A stretch of 28,311 bases of DNA from a bacterium (GCA_024231375.1 JAAEQP010001845.1:1-28311); one strand, 5' to 3'; counted from the first letter of the stretch, positions 1 through 8,746 are shown. Notes: a model not told the origin generated them from the letters alone. Program-made: numbers and translations.

Positions 1-18
1 ACCGTGCAAATAAACGGT
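1..18. repeat. Partial REP-like palindrome at window edge
   Basis: ACCGT (1-5) and ACGGT (14-18) are inverted arms around an AT-rich loop. They are followed by a GACTGTCCCTATTT stretch ending just before the first gene. The unit is cut by the window edge. It looks like one end of a dispersed palindromic repeat, but that is inferred from shape only. Confidence 0.35.
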
Positions 19-62
19 GACTGTCCCTATTTAAATGGGAATCGAAACGAGGAGTCCCTTCG

Positions 63-1289
63 ATGAGATACCAACCCGTGCGCATTCTCGCGTTCTCCGT
101 CTTGACCTTCACCATGGCCCTGTCCGGTTTCGCCCAGGAGCCGCTGTGGGTACAAGTCTTCTCGTATGACCTTCCTCAGGAGCAGGAGTACTACGATGAC
201 TTGGCCAAGCTGTTTGCCGCGTCGCCGGGCGGTGCCGAGACGCGCATCACGATGGACAAGTGGGATGACGCGCACGCGCAGATCGGCGGGTGGTTCGAGG
301 CAGGGAAGGGTCCGGACCTTGTGGTGGTGCCGGACATCTGGCTCGCTGAATACGCCGAGTTCATTGCCTCCTGCGACGACCTTCTTGATGCGCGGTTGAA
401 GGGGGAGTTCTTCGAGGTGCTGTACACGAAGGGCATCTACGAGGGCCGTCTGCTGGGTCCGGTATGGGCCACGTCGACGAAGGCGCTGTTCTACCGAAAG
501 GACTTGTTCCGCGAGGCGGGCTTGCAGCCGCCGCGCAATTGGCAGGAGCAGTTGGGCGCGGCGGTGGCGCTGAATAATCCTCCGGCAGTGCATGGACTTG
601 GGTTGCCGGGCGCACGCGAGTACGAGACGGACGACAACTTCTTCTTCTATCTGTGGTCGGCGGGGGGACGGTTCTTCGATGAAAGTGGCGTTTGCGACCT
701 CAACAGTGACGAGAGCGTTAAGGCACTGACCTTCTACTGCGACCTGGTGAACCGGTATGGCGTGACGCAGCCCGAAGTGACGACGTGGAACCGGAAGGAA
801 ACGCGACGCCTTTTCGAAGCGGGCAAGCTGGCCATGTTCGCCACGGGGCCGTGGGGCGTGGAGCAGTTCCGCAAGAACGCGCCGGATATCGAGTTCGGTG
901 TGGTGCCGTTGCCGGTGGACACGGAACAGGTGACGCAGATCATCACGGACCACATGGTGGTGGCGGGGTATTCGCCGCGCAAGGATGTGGCGGCGCGGTT
1001 CCTGAACTTCGCCTACCAGGACATACACCGGCTGGCGTTTGCCAAGCTTGGCATCCTGCCTGAGAAGGAGACCGTGGCCGCGGACGCCTACTTCCAGGAA
1101 GACCCGGATTGGAAGGTGTTCGTGGACGTGATCCCCTGCGGACGCACGATTCCCCTCATCAAGTGGGAACCCATTGGGATTGCGATTCGCGAAACCATGT
1201 ATCAGGCCTTGAGCGGGCGCAAGACGCCGCGTGAGGCGCTGGACGATCTGGCGGTGGAGATTGACGGTCTGACAGGCGCGAAGCGGTAG
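63..1289 (+). CDS. Extracellular solute-binding protein, family 1 (sugar ABC transporter type)
   Basis: This 408-aa protein is probably the periplasmic substrate-binding component of a carbohydrate ABC importer. Residues 1-24 form a Sec signal peptide: positive N-terminus, hydrophobic core, and a likely cleavage after SGFA. There is no lipobox cysteine, so a soluble periplasmic protein is expected. Family-1 signatures are the ALFYRKDLFREAGLQPP segment (about 141-157) followed by NW, and the EAGKLAMFATGPWG segment (about 252-265). The ATG at 63 is supported by GAGGAG eight bases upstream. No permease or ATPase gene lies downstream, because the next gene is convergent with a 3-bp gap; partner genes may lie left of the window. 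The ligand cannot be read from sequence. Confidence 0.93.
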   Translation: MRYQPVRILAFSVLTFTMALSGFAQEPLWVQVFSYDLPQEQEYYDDLAKLFAASPGGAETRITMDKWDDAHAQIGGWFEAGKGPDLVVVPDIWLAEYAEFIASCDDLLDARLKGEFFEVLYTKGIYEGRLLGPVWATSTKALFYRKDLFREAGLQPPRNWQEQLGAAVALNNPPAVHGLGLPGAREYETDDNFFFYLWSAGGRFFDESGVCDLNSDESVKALTFYCDLVNRYGVTQPEVTTWNRKETRRLFEAGKLAMFATGPWGVEQFRKNAPDIEFGVVPLPVDTEQVTQIITDHMVVAGYSPRKDVAARFLNFAYQDIHRLAFAKLGILPEKETVAADAYFQEDPDWKVFVDVIPCGRTIPLIKWEPIGIAIRETMYQALSGRKTPREALDDLAVEIDGLTGAKR

Positions 1290-1292
1290 GAA

Positions 1293-3227
1293 TTAAGTCG
1301 CGCCGGCTTCTTCGGCGAGGCGTTCCCATTCGGCATACATTTCGGCGAGGTCGCCTTTCATGCCTTCGTACTGCTCACGAAGTTGGCGTGCCCGTTCGTA
1401 ATCGTTGGGATCGATGGTGGCCGATTCCGCTTCCACGGACGTGATGGTTTCTTCCATGGCGGCGATGTCGTCTTCGATCTGCTCGAGCCGCTTACGCTGC
1501 TTCCGCTGTTCGCGCTGCTCTTCCTTGTTGCGGGCGCGTTTCTTGGAGGCAGCGCGCTTGCGAATCATCATCACGTCGTCAAGGGACGCGGTCGACTCCG
1601 CTTGCGCGGCTTCGTGCTTGTGGCGGTAGTCCGAATAGTTTCCGAGATGGATGGTGGCTTCGCCGTTCTCAATCACGATGAGCCGGTCGGCCAACCGGTC
1701 GACGAGCGTCCGGTCGTGGGTGACCAGCACGATGGTGCCCGGGTATCCCACGAGCGCCGTTTCCAGGGCCTCGCGGGACGCGATGTCCAGATGGTTGGTG
1801 GGCTCGTCGAGGAGCAGCAGGTTCGCGCCGCTCAGGATGAGTTTGGCGATGGCCACGCGGCTCAGTTCGCCGCCGCTGAGGGCCGCGACAGGTTTGAACA
1901 CATCGTCGCCCGAGAACAGGAACCGACCCATGAACGTGCGGATCTGTTCCGGCAACAGGTCGGACCGGGCGGCCTGGATTTCGGAGAACACGTCGAGATC
2001 GGTCGCGAGGCTTTCATGGTGCTGCTCGTAGAACCCGGCCGTCACCTTGTGGCCGAGGCTCACCGCGCCGCCGGCGTCCGGCAACCGTCCGGCAAGCTGG
2101 CGCAACAAGGTGGTCTTTCCGCTACCGTTCGCGCCGATGATGGCCACCCGCTCGCCCCGTTCGACCTGGAACGACAGGTCGCGATACAGACACAGGTCGT
2201 CGTAGGCCATGGACACGTCGGCTGCATCCACCACCACCTGCCCGCTGCGGACCACGTCGCCAAGGTTGAATCGCGGTGCATGAGCCTCGGGCGGGGGTGC
2301 GAGGACCCGTTCGAGCTTTTCAAGCCGTTTGATGCGGCTCTGGACTTGACTGGCTTTGGTGTTCTTGTAGCGGAACCGCTCGATCCAGCGCTCCTCCTTC
2401 TCGATGAATTCCTGTTGGCGCTGGTAGGCGTCCTTCTGCTGTTCAAGCGTCAACTCACGATTGGCGCGGTAGGCTTCGTAGTTGCCCGTGAACCCGGAGA
2501 GGCCCCCCCGCTCCACTTCGACAACCCGCCGGACCGCGGCGTCGAGAATGTAGCGGTCGTGGGAGATGATGACGAAGGCCTTGGGCCAGTCTCTAAGGAA
2601 GGATTCGAGCCACTCGCGTGCGGCGATGTCGAGGTGGTTCTCGGGTTCGTCCAGCAGGAGCAGGTCCGCGTCTTCCATGAGCACCAGGGCGAGCAACAGA
2701 CGCGTGCGCTGGCCGCCGCTGAGGGCGTGGACGGGCATCTCGTATTCGGCTTCGGTGAATCCGAGTCCACCGAGGATGCGTTTGGCACGGATGCGGAACT
2801 CGTAGCCGCCGCTGACGTGGAAATGGTCCTGCAACCGGCCGTAGTCGGCCATGAGCTTGTCGTAGGCCTCTCCCTCGTGAACGCCGTCGGCGCCGAGATC
2901 GGCGATGCGGTGTTCCAGGTCCGACAGGGCCCGTTCCTGGTCGCGAAGGTCGGAAAAGGTGCCCATGACGACGTCGTGGACGGAGGCGTCGGGGTTCAAA
3001 TCGGGCAACTGGGCGAGACAGGCGACGCGGGCCTTGCGCATGCGCTCGATGACCCCGCCGTCGGAGTCGAGATCGCCGGTTATCAGCTTGAACAGGGTGG
3101 ATTTGCCCGTGCCGTTCCGGCCGATGAGGCCGATGCGGTCGTCGTCCTCGACACGGAAATCCACACCGTCGAGGATGGGCTCCCCGCCGAAGCGTTTGGT
3201 CACGTTTTCCAGGCGTATGATGCTCAT
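1293..3227 (-). CDS. ABC-F family ATPase (Uup/EttA-like)
   Basis: This 644-aa soluble protein has two ATP-binding cassettes and no membrane segment, which is the ABC-F layout. ABC-F proteins act on the ribosome in translation or antibiotic resistance. Domain 1 has Walker A GRNGTGKST (36-44), signature LSGGQ (169-173) and Walker B LLLLDEP (189-195). Domain 2 has GANGSGKTT (365-373), LSGGE (450-454) and DEPTNHLD (474-481). The linker (about 255-310) is charged and helical and contains KNTKASQVQSRIKRLEKLE, typical of the P-site-reaching arm. Residues about 545-640 form a charged coiled coil as in Uup. Oddly, domain 1 reads DEPENHLD where ABC-F proteins normally have DEPTNHLD. It follows the GT4 gene at 3311 with an 83-bp gap. 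The Shine-Dalgarno is weak. The subfamily is not certain. Confidence 0.95.
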   Translation of the reverse strand: MSIIRLENVTKRFGGEPILDGVDFRVEDDDRIGLIGRNGTGKSTLFKLITGDLDSDGGVIERMRKARVACLAQLPDLNPDASVHDVVMGTFSDLRDQERALSDLEHRIADLGADGVHEGEAYDKLMADYGRLQDHFHVSGGYEFRIRAKRILGGLGFTEAEYEMPVHALSGGQRTRLLLALVLMEDADLLLLDEPENHLDIAAREWLESFLRDWPKAFVIISHDRYILDAAVRRVVEVERGGLSGFTGNYEAYRANRELTLEQQKDAYQRQQEFIEKEERWIERFRYKNTKASQVQSRIKRLEKLERVLAPPPEAHAPRFNLGDVVRSGQVVVDAADVSMAYDDLCLYRDLSFQVERGERVAIIGANGSGKTTLLRQLAGRLPDAGGAVSLGHKVTAGFYEQHHESLATDLDVFSEIQAARSDLLPEQIRTFMGRFLFSGDDVFKPVAALSGGELSRVAIAKLILSGANLLLLDEPTNHLDIASREALETALVGYPGTIVLVTHDRTLVDRLADRLIVIENGEATIHLGNYSDYRHKHEAAQAESTASLDDVMMIRKRAASKKRARNKEEQREQRKQRKRLEQIEDDIAAMEETITSVEAESATIDPNDYERARQLREQYEGMKGDLAEMYAEWERLAEEAGAT

Positions 3228-3310
3228 GGGTTTTCTTTGCGAAACAGGCCCGAATCTGGCGGCCGATGGGCGAAGTTCGCGCCAGTATACCGGAGGGACG
3301 CGCGGTGTAT

Positions 3311-4414
3311 CTACCGTTGGCCGGGGCCTTCGGTTCCGGCAAGGAGGCGTTCGTACACGCGGAGATTACCTTCGACCATGGTATCGACGGTGAAGCGTTC
3401 GTGGACCAGGGCCTTGCCAGCGGCGGCCAACCGTGCGGCGAAGTCCGGCTCACGGAAGAGCCGGATGATGGCATCGGCCAGGGCGGGAGGCTCCTGAGTC
3501 GGCACGAGCAACCCCGTCTGTTCGTGTCTCACCATTTCGGGGATGCCGCCACCCGCGGTCGCGGCCACGGGCAATTCGCAGGCCATGGCGTCGAGCACGG
3601 AGGTGCCCAGCCCTTCCTCTTTGCTGGACATGACGAAGACGTCCAAGGCGTGGAGCAGGTTGGGAACATCCTTGCGGTAGCCGAGCAGATGCACGGAATC
3701 TTGAATGCCCAGACGCGCAATCTGCTCCTCCAACTGGGGGCGCAGTTTGCCTTCACCGGCAATGACAAGATGCAGATTGGGTACGGCATCGAGCACGCGC
3801 GGCATGGCTTCAAGCAAGGTAGTGTGGTCTTTGTGGCCGACGAGGGCGGCCACGTTGCCGAGAAGCGGCACATCTTCAGGTACGCCGAGGTCCGTGCGCG
3901 AAAGCGGCGCAACGTCGAACCGGCCGGGGTCGATGCAGCTATGCACGGTGGTGAGTTTGTCGCCGGGTACGCCAAACGCGCGCATGACATCGGCGATGCG
4001 ATCCGAGATGGCGACAACGTGGTCGGGCCATTGGTATTTCCAGCGGCTGAACGTGTTGTTGCGCGGGACGAAATCCACGCGGCGCGAGACTACAGCGTGT
4101 CCATGCCGTGCCAGGGCGCGGGCCGCACAGGCGTAGGTGTGGGCGTGGCTGGAATGGGCGTGGACGATGTGGATGTTGTGTGCGCGGATAACACGAGCAA
4201 GCCGCCAAGCCGTGTAGAGGTCAATCTCGCCGTGGCACGGGACCGCGATGCGCGCAGCCGGTTCGAACCCGTGGTCGCGGTGGAGGAACTCGCCGTTGCC
4301 GCGTCCGGCTATCACGATGGTGTGCCCGCGTGCCGCGAGACCGCGCATGAGGTAGCTGGCTTGCTGTTCGCCGCCACGCCATCCGAGTTGTTCGTCGATG
4401 TGGAGAAGATTCAT
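3311..4414 (-). CDS. Glycosyltransferase family 4 (GT-B fold)
   Basis: A 367-aa GT-B glycosyltransferase, probably moving a sugar from an NDP donor to a glycan or lipid acceptor at the cytoplasmic face. The N-terminal Rossmann half starts with an acceptor-side glycine loop (LGWRGGEQQAS, about 10-20) and has IVHAHSSHAH (83-92). The C-terminal donor half has NVAALVGHKDHTTLLEA (187-203), VIAGEGKLRPQLE (217-229) and SSKEEGLGTSVLDAMA (263-278). The usual EX7E motif ends in Asp here rather than Glu. There is no Shine-Dalgarno before ATG 4414, but a perfect extended -10 box lies 9-14 bases upstream, so a leaderless message is likely. Donor and acceptor are unknown. Confidence 0.93.
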   Translation of the reverse strand: MNLLHIDEQLGWRGGEQQASYLMRGLAARGHTIVIAGRGNGEFLHRDHGFEPAARIAVPCHGEIDLYTAWRLARVIRAHNIHIVHAHSSHAHTYACAARALARHGHAVVSRRVDFVPRNNTFSRWKYQWPDHVVAISDRIADVMRAFGVPGDKLTTVHSCIDPGRFDVAPLSRTDLGVPEDVPLLGNVAALVGHKDHTTLLEAMPRVLDAVPNLHLVIAGEGKLRPQLEEQIARLGIQDSVHLLGYRKDVPNLLHALDVFVMSSKEEGLGTSVLDAMACELPVAATAGGGIPEMVRHEQTGLLVPTQEPPALADAIIRLFREPDFAARLAAAGKALVHERFTVDTMVEGNLRVYERLLAGTEGPGQR

Positions 4415-4422
4415 GGGGCGGC

Positions 4423-4431
4423 ATTATAGCA
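4423..4431 (-). promoter_or_regulatory. Extended -10 promoter placed for leaderless transcription of the GT4 at 3311
   Basis: On the minus strand the sequence reads TGCTATAAT, a consensus extended -10. The hexamer lies at 4428-4423 and the ATG at 4414. Transcription would start around 4414-4416, at or next to the start codon. No good -35 is visible, as expected for extended -10 promoters, and there is no ribosome binding site. Confidence 0.6.
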
Positions 4432-4468
4432 CGCGGCAAAATTGAGCAGGGAGGGACAAGTGACAGGC

Positions 4469-4511
4469 AAAATGAAAGCCCCGGCAGACCTTCCAAATGC
4501 GGTACGCCGGG
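4469..4511 (-). terminator. Rho-independent terminator after the 41-aa gene
   Basis: On the minus strand CCCGGC (4511-4506) pairs with GCCGGG (4485-4480), helped by inner ACC/GGT pairs, and is followed by the T-rich tract CTTTCATTTT. It lies 31 bp past the small gene's stop codon and before the promoter of the next gene, so the two are separate units. Confidence 0.55.
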
Positions 4512-4542
4512 ACCCTAGGTACGCCTGATCGATCGAAGTGCG

Positions 4543-4668
4543 TTAGAGGTCGCACTTCTCCTTGTCGTCGCCCTTCACGCGGCAGACCATCTCGTCCAAC
4601 TTCTCTTGCCAGCCCTGGGCGACTGCCTTGACGGGCTTCACTTTGGTCGCAACCTTGATATGCTTCAT
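4543..4668 (-). CDS. 41-aa basic small protein, function unknown
   Basis: The protein starts MKHIKVATKVKPVKAVA and ends MVCRVKGDDKEKCDL. It is lysine-rich, with two cysteines near the C-terminus and no membrane segment. ATG 4668 is chosen because a perfect AGGAGGA lies seven bases upstream; the open frame extends further 5' to 4950, but that part overlaps the neighbouring GT gene and has low-complexity composition. The gene has 148 bp of its own upstream sequence and a terminator just after it, so it looks like a free-standing small gene between two glycosyltransferases. I recognise no family. The two cysteines 10 residues apart (29 and 39) could bind metal or form a disulfide; a modified-peptide precursor is possible but unsupported. 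Confidence 0.65.
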   Translation of the reverse strand: MKHIKVATKVKPVKAVAQGWQEKLDEMVCRVKGDDKEKCDL

Positions 4669-4705
4669 CCCGAATTCCTCCTGTAGTTCACGTTGCGAGT
4701 TGCTC

Positions 4706-4721
4706 CCGGCCGCTTGGCCGG
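4706..4721 (-). repeat. Perfect 6-bp hairpin in the leader of the 41-aa gene
   Basis: CCGGCC (4706-4711) and GGCCGG (4716-4721) flank a 4-base loop. There is no T-tract on the minus strand, so this is a leader hairpin rather than a terminator. Its role is unknown. Confidence 0.35.
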
Positions 4722-4738
4722 ATATCCCCGGTCTCTGA

Positions 4739-4749
4739 TGTACTGTACA
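4739..4749. promoter_or_regulatory. 11-bp palindrome TGTACTGTACA, possible operator
   Basis: This is a perfect palindrome around a single central base, about 70 bp upstream of the start of the 41-aa gene. It overlaps a possible -35 (TTGTAC on the minus strand). Short palindromes occur by chance, so operator function is speculative. Confidence 0.25.
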
Positions 4750-4816
4750 AGTGGCGTTTCGGTTCGTCACACGATTTCTTTGTTCGAGGAGGAAGGGAAA
4801 CGAGGATCCGGGGAGG

Positions 4817-5968
4817 TCAGGATGTGCGGGCTGCGTGGAGTTCCATGGCACGGCGGTAGGCGTCCACGGTCCTGGAAGCGAAGATCTGTGCGGAGAAGTC
4901 GTCGATGATGCGCTGCCGTGCGGAGTGGCCCATGGCCTCGCGCAATTCATTGTTGCTCAAAAGGTTACGCAATGCATCCCGCAAGGGCTCGACAGTTCTT
5001 TCAGGGACCACGTAGCCATCCTTCTCGTGGCGCACGATTTCCTTGGAGCCCCCGTGGTCGGAGGTCACAATGGGATTCCCTGTGGCCATTTGCTCCATCA
5101 GGCTGAAAGAGGATGCCTCGCAGGCAATGGAGGGTTGGACGCCGATATCGAAGGCCTGGAGGCAGAGGGCCATGTCATTTCGGAAGCCCGCGAAGGTGAC
5201 GATGTCGGACAGGCCCGATTCGCTCACGCGGCGCTTGAGTTCGTCTTCCAGGTCGCCTTGCCCGAGCAACAGAATGCGGGCATTGGGAAACTCGTGCTTG
5301 AGTTGCTGCGCGGCTTCGAAGAGATAGCGGTGGCCCTTGGCGATGTTCATACGTGCCGCCATGCCAAGGACGACGTGGGTGTCGTCGAACCCGAATTGGG
5401 CGCGCGCCTGGCGGCGTTCGTCGGGGTCGGGCCGGTACTGCTCGGGGTCGACGCCATTGTGAATCGATTCCATCCGGGCCGAGTCGAAGGATGCCTGCTG
5501 GACCAACCCGGCGCGCACCGTCTCGCAGACCGAGACCTGGTAGTCGGTCCATTGGCGGTTAAGGATGCGGTTGGGCAAGGCGTCGTGGACGGCGTAGGTG
5601 TTGTGCCGGGTACGGACCATGCACACGGGGCGGCCCATGGTCCGGTTCGTCAACGCGGACACCCAATGGTCCTGGGAGCCGTTGGCATGGAGGACGTCGG
5701 GGCGTTCGTCGAGGATGAAGCGGCGGAGGGCCGTAACGTCGTTCCACCAGGCGCGCGGACGTAGTCCCCCCCGATATCGGAATCGGTTGTAGGCGGGGCA
5801 CCCGGCATCCTCCGCGTGGCCCACGAGAACGCTGTCGGTTTTGCATCCGATGGTCACGTGATGCCCCAAGCGGGAAAGCTCACGGGCCAAGGTAGCGACA
5901 TAGCGCACCTGCCCGCCTCCTTTGAGGTGGGGGTCGGTGATGACGATCTTCAAGGGCCGGCCGGTCAC
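4817..5968 (-). CDS. Glycosyltransferase family 4 (GT-B fold), coupled to the 915-aa gene
   Basis: A 383-aa retaining GT-B glycosyltransferase, probably cytoplasmic. The acceptor-side glycine loop LKGGGQVRYVATLARELSRLG lies at about 15-35, and DVLHANGSQDHW at 91-102. The donor half contains ARMNIAKGHRYLFEAA (205-220), ILLLGQGDLEDEL (232-244), and a complete EX7E motif with E284 and E292 in CEASSFSLMEQMA. The start codon is GTG at 5968; it shares the sequence GTGA with the TGA stop of the preceding 915-aa gene, so the two are translationally coupled and probably act in one pathway. Donor and acceptor sugars are not determinable. It differs clearly from the other GT4 gene at 3311. Confidence 0.94.
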   Translation of the reverse strand: MTGRPLKIVITDPHLKGGGQVRYVATLARELSRLGHHVTIGCKTDSVLVGHAEDAGCPAYNRFRYRGGLRPRAWWNDVTALRRFILDERPDVLHANGSQDHWVSALTNRTMGRPVCMVRTRHNTYAVHDALPNRILNRQWTDYQVSVCETVRAGLVQQASFDSARMESIHNGVDPEQYRPDPDERRQARAQFGFDDTHVVLGMAARMNIAKGHRYLFEAAQQLKHEFPNARILLLGQGDLEDELKRRVSESGLSDIVTFAGFRNDMALCLQAFDIGVQPSIACEASSFSLMEQMATGNPIVTSDHGGSKEIVRHEKDGYVVPERTVEPLRDALRNLLSNNELREAMGHSARQRIIDDFSAQIFASRTVDAYRRAMELHAARTS

Positions 5969-8712
5969 GACAATTCAAGGACCTTCTTTGCTTGGAATCC
6001 GGGAGGATGCTCGACGTAGACCCCCCGAAACGCGGATGGCTCGAAACTTCTGGCGAACAGAACTACTTGGTTTCGGTATCCGAAGTCAAGTTTTGAGCCG
6101 GCCTCGAAGAAATAGGAAACGATGGGATGGGGGTTCGGGGCATACCCGTTCCACGCCGCGAGAGCGGGATAGACGGGGCATTCCTGCCCGTTGATCCATG
6201 CGTGAAGGCCCAGGTTCATGGTGGTCAGATCGATGCCGCACTTCATGGGCAGAGGCGACGCGTACCCTTCGGGCACGCCGCAGTGGCCGGACCCGGTCCG
6301 GATGGGATCGAAGGCGGACGGGGGTTCGAAGCGAACGACGAAGAACATGCGGCGCGCGTAGGACCAGCACGGACGCTGGAGGACGAAGGGGTCCCGATCG
6401 ACGTAGTCGTTGAGACCCGCGGGCACGTGGACCTTGGCGCACAGCCACGCATTGTGGCATGCGACCATCTCCTTGGAGAAGGGTTTGCCCGAGAAGGCGC
6501 CGTCGGGCATGGCATCGAGCCCTTCCTCGAATCCGCGCGTGGCGACGGTCCAATTGAGGAGGTGGCGGGTCCACGAGTTTCCGGGGAGGCGGACCTCGTG
6601 GGCCTTGAATGTCCCGCGCACGCGGACTCCAACACTGAGCCGTTGCCCGGGATCGCCGGTGACGGCGATGCCGCCCTGGGTTTCGACGGACGGAACTCCG
6701 AAGACTTCGGGCCGTTTTCGTCTGACGGACGCCGGGCTCCGGCGGACGGCCTCGACGATCCGGGCCTCCCTTGGCCCCATGGCGATGGGGATGGCACTGT
6801 CGCGCCGGAACAGGCCGTCGTTGGGACCGAGGTAGTTGAATTCCTTGGGGTACAGCTCGCGAACGACGTAGTCGGCGTCGTGTTCCAGGTCGAGTTGCAG
6901 CCGCACGTCCTGACGGTCGTAGGTGCAGTTGAACAGGAACACCGTGGCCCCGCGGGGCGTGGCGTAGACGTACCCGTCGACCTTGCCGAGGCCGGGATCG
7001 TCGAGGATCTCCTCGACATGGCGGAACTGATGCATATGCCGGCGTTCCCATTCGAACCACTTCACGGCAAACGCTCTGTCTTCCGCCGGCATGTCCTGGG
7101 ACAGTGCGTAGAGGCGGTGTCTGGACCCGGTCGCGATGGCGGAGATGAGCGCGTACCGCCAACCGGCGCCATCGTGGTAAAGGTACCATGGATAGTGCTC
7201 GGCGCCGGGGTAGGGGGCATCGGGGCAGGATTCGGGCGCGCACCCGACACTGTTGGCGATCATGGTATGGGGGAGCAGAAAACTGTGGCTGCGGCGGAAG
7301 TAGAGGCGTCCCATGTCCGCGAACAGCCGCGCCGGGTGGATGTCGGGCAGGGGCAAGGGGTGGTCGGGCGCCGTGAAGGAGACGCTGTCGGCGATGCGGG
7401 CGAGCCCCGCTCCGTAGCATGCGTAGGGCCTGGCGCACCGGACGTGGCCCGCGTTCTCGCGGAGGGCCGCGGTCACTTCGACGAGGCCCTCGAAGGCCGC
7501 GTGCAACGACGGCAGGCCGGGAGCGTGATCGTGACCGGCGCTGTGACACGGGACAAGGGGGCTGCCGCCGACTTCGATGTTGGTGAACCCGTGGGTGTCC
7601 ATCATGGTGAGGTACCGTTCGATCTGATGGTCGCGGAAGTCGTGGCATGCGAAGCAGGCGCCGTAGTCGGGTGACGCGGGCCCCCCGTCGGGTCCCAGAG
7701 CCACCCACCCCAAGTGGGGCGCCTGGCGGCGGGACACGACCAGTGCGGCGCTAACGCCTCCTTCGCTGAGATGCTCGTTCAGACTGTCCAGGGCGGGCGC
7801 CGACTCGGGCGCCTTCAGCGTCCTCGGGAGAAACACATGCGTGGCCCCGAACCAGCGGCACTGCTCGATGACCTCCAATTCGCTCGGTCCCTCGAGGCCG
7901 GGGTCAGGCGCTTTCATTTCGAGGTAGGGCGGGTGGGAGACCTGGGCGCCCTGGAGCAGGAACTCGCGGAACCACTGCTGTTCGCCCACATCAAGTTCGG
8001 CCGCCCCCTCGTGGTACGGGTTGACGCGAGTCCGACCGGCGTGCGCGGCCACCCCGACGACTACCGTATGGACCTGGAACGATCCCCCGGGCTTGAGCGC
8101 GCAAGCCGGATGGTATTCGAACGAGAAATTGCCGTTCTCGACAGCCGCGAAACTTCCGATGAAGTCGACGGCGAAGAAGAGGGATCCCTTGCGTGACCGC
8201 AGGAACGCGACGGGGTAGAACATACCTCCTTCATGAAGAATGGCCTGGTGATCGGACGAGACGCGGTGCTTCAGTACGGAAACGGTCTCGATGAACCGCT
8301 CCTGGCGGACGTTGTGGATCAGGATGAGCTTGCGCACGAAGTGCTCGCCACGATTCAACACATACGACAGTTCCGCGTCGAAGGCGTCGAAAGCGAGGTG
8401 TACGGTGAGGGAGGCGACATCGACCGATCCCCGGGCCTGAACCTTTCCGACCTTGGCGTCGTCGAACCCGACGCACCCTTCGCGGCATCTCGCCTCGAAC
8501 GGCGTGAACCGGATGCGGTGCCGCTCCTGGGTGACCTTGTTGAGGAGGGTGCCTCCGACTTGGCCCTGTGAGGCGAAATCGACCTTCACCTCGAGGAAGC
8601 CGTTTCCCAGAGTGCCGCGCTTCTTCTCGGTGCGGGCGTAGGCGCCTACGCGGCTCTGGGGGCACTGGGTGAGGTCCAGGTGGGGTGCGAGAAGGGCACG
8701 CTGTCCAGCCAT
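5965..8712 (-). CDS. 915-aa uncharacterised protein, glycoside-hydrolase-like
   Basis: A large protein with no signal peptide, so probably cytoplasmic. Residues 1 to about 245 look beta-rich, resembling the N-terminal sandwich of GH36-type enzymes. About 280-700 alternate like an alpha/beta barrel, with ACFACHDFRDHQIERYL and FTNIEVGGSPLVPC. After that comes GYVYATPRGATVFLFNCTY and a further beta-rich C-terminal part. This fold reading is inference; I cannot name a family or catalytic residues. ATG 8712 is chosen because AGGAGG lies six bases upstream and a strong promoter ends 28 bp before it; the frame is open further upstream, but that translation is low complexity and crosses the promoter. 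It is coupled to the following GT4 by a 4-bp overlap, suggesting joint work on one glycan. Confidence 0.8.
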   Translation of the reverse strand: MAGQRALLAPHLDLTQCPQSRVGAYARTEKKRGTLGNGFLEVKVDFASQGQVGGTLLNKVTQERHRIRFTPFEARCREGCVGFDDAKVGKVQARGSVDVASLTVHLAFDAFDAELSYVLNRGEHFVRKLILIHNVRQERFIETVSVLKHRVSSDHQAILHEGGMFYPVAFLRSRKGSLFFAVDFIGSFAAVENGNFSFEYHPACALKPGGSFQVHTVVVGVAAHAGRTRVNPYHEGAAELDVGEQQWFREFLLQGAQVSHPPYLEMKAPDPGLEGPSELEVIEQCRWFGATHVFLPRTLKAPESAPALDSLNEHLSEGGVSAALVVSRRQAPHLGWVALGPDGGPASPDYGACFACHDFRDHQIERYLTMMDTHGFTNIEVGGSPLVPCHSAGHDHAPGLPSLHAAFEGLVEVTAALRENAGHVRCARPYACYGAGLARIADSVSFTAPDHPLPLPDIHPARLFADMGRLYFRRSHSFLLPHTMIANSVGCAPESCPDAPYPGAEHYPWYLYHDGAGWRYALISAIATGSRHRLYALSQDMPAEDRAFAVKWFEWERRHMHQFRHVEEILDDPGLGKVDGYVYATPRGATVFLFNCTYDRQDVRLQLDLEHDADYVVRELYPKEFNYLGPNDGLFRRDSAIPIAMGPREARIVEAVRRSPASVRRKRPEVFGVPSVETQGGIAVTGDPGQRLSVGVRVRGTFKAHEVRLPGNSWTRHLLNWTVATRGFEEGLDAMPDGAFSGKPFSKEMVACHNAWLCAKVHVPAGLNDYVDRDPFVLQRPCWSYARRMFFVVRFEPPSAFDPIRTGSGHCGVPEGYASPLPMKCGIDLTTMNLGLHAWINGQECPVYPALAAWNGYAPNPHPIVSYFFEAGSKLDFGYRNQVVLFARSFEPSAFRGVYVEHPPGFQAKKVLELS

Positions 8713-8746
8713 GAAGTACCTCCTTGTTGTGAAGAAGGACATCTCC

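Noticed and set aside
1383..3497. Open frame of about 700 codons on the plus strand opposite the ABC-F gene
   Set aside because: The minus strand encodes a complete ABC-F protein with every motif. The antisense frame has no ribosome site or recognisable domain and is open only because of GC-rich codon bias.
6127..7674. 515-codon plus-strand frame opposite the 915-aa gene
   Set aside because: Antisense shadow of a gene with a strong promoter, ribosome site and coupled neighbour; its own translation is Gly/Val/Asp-rich without domain pattern.
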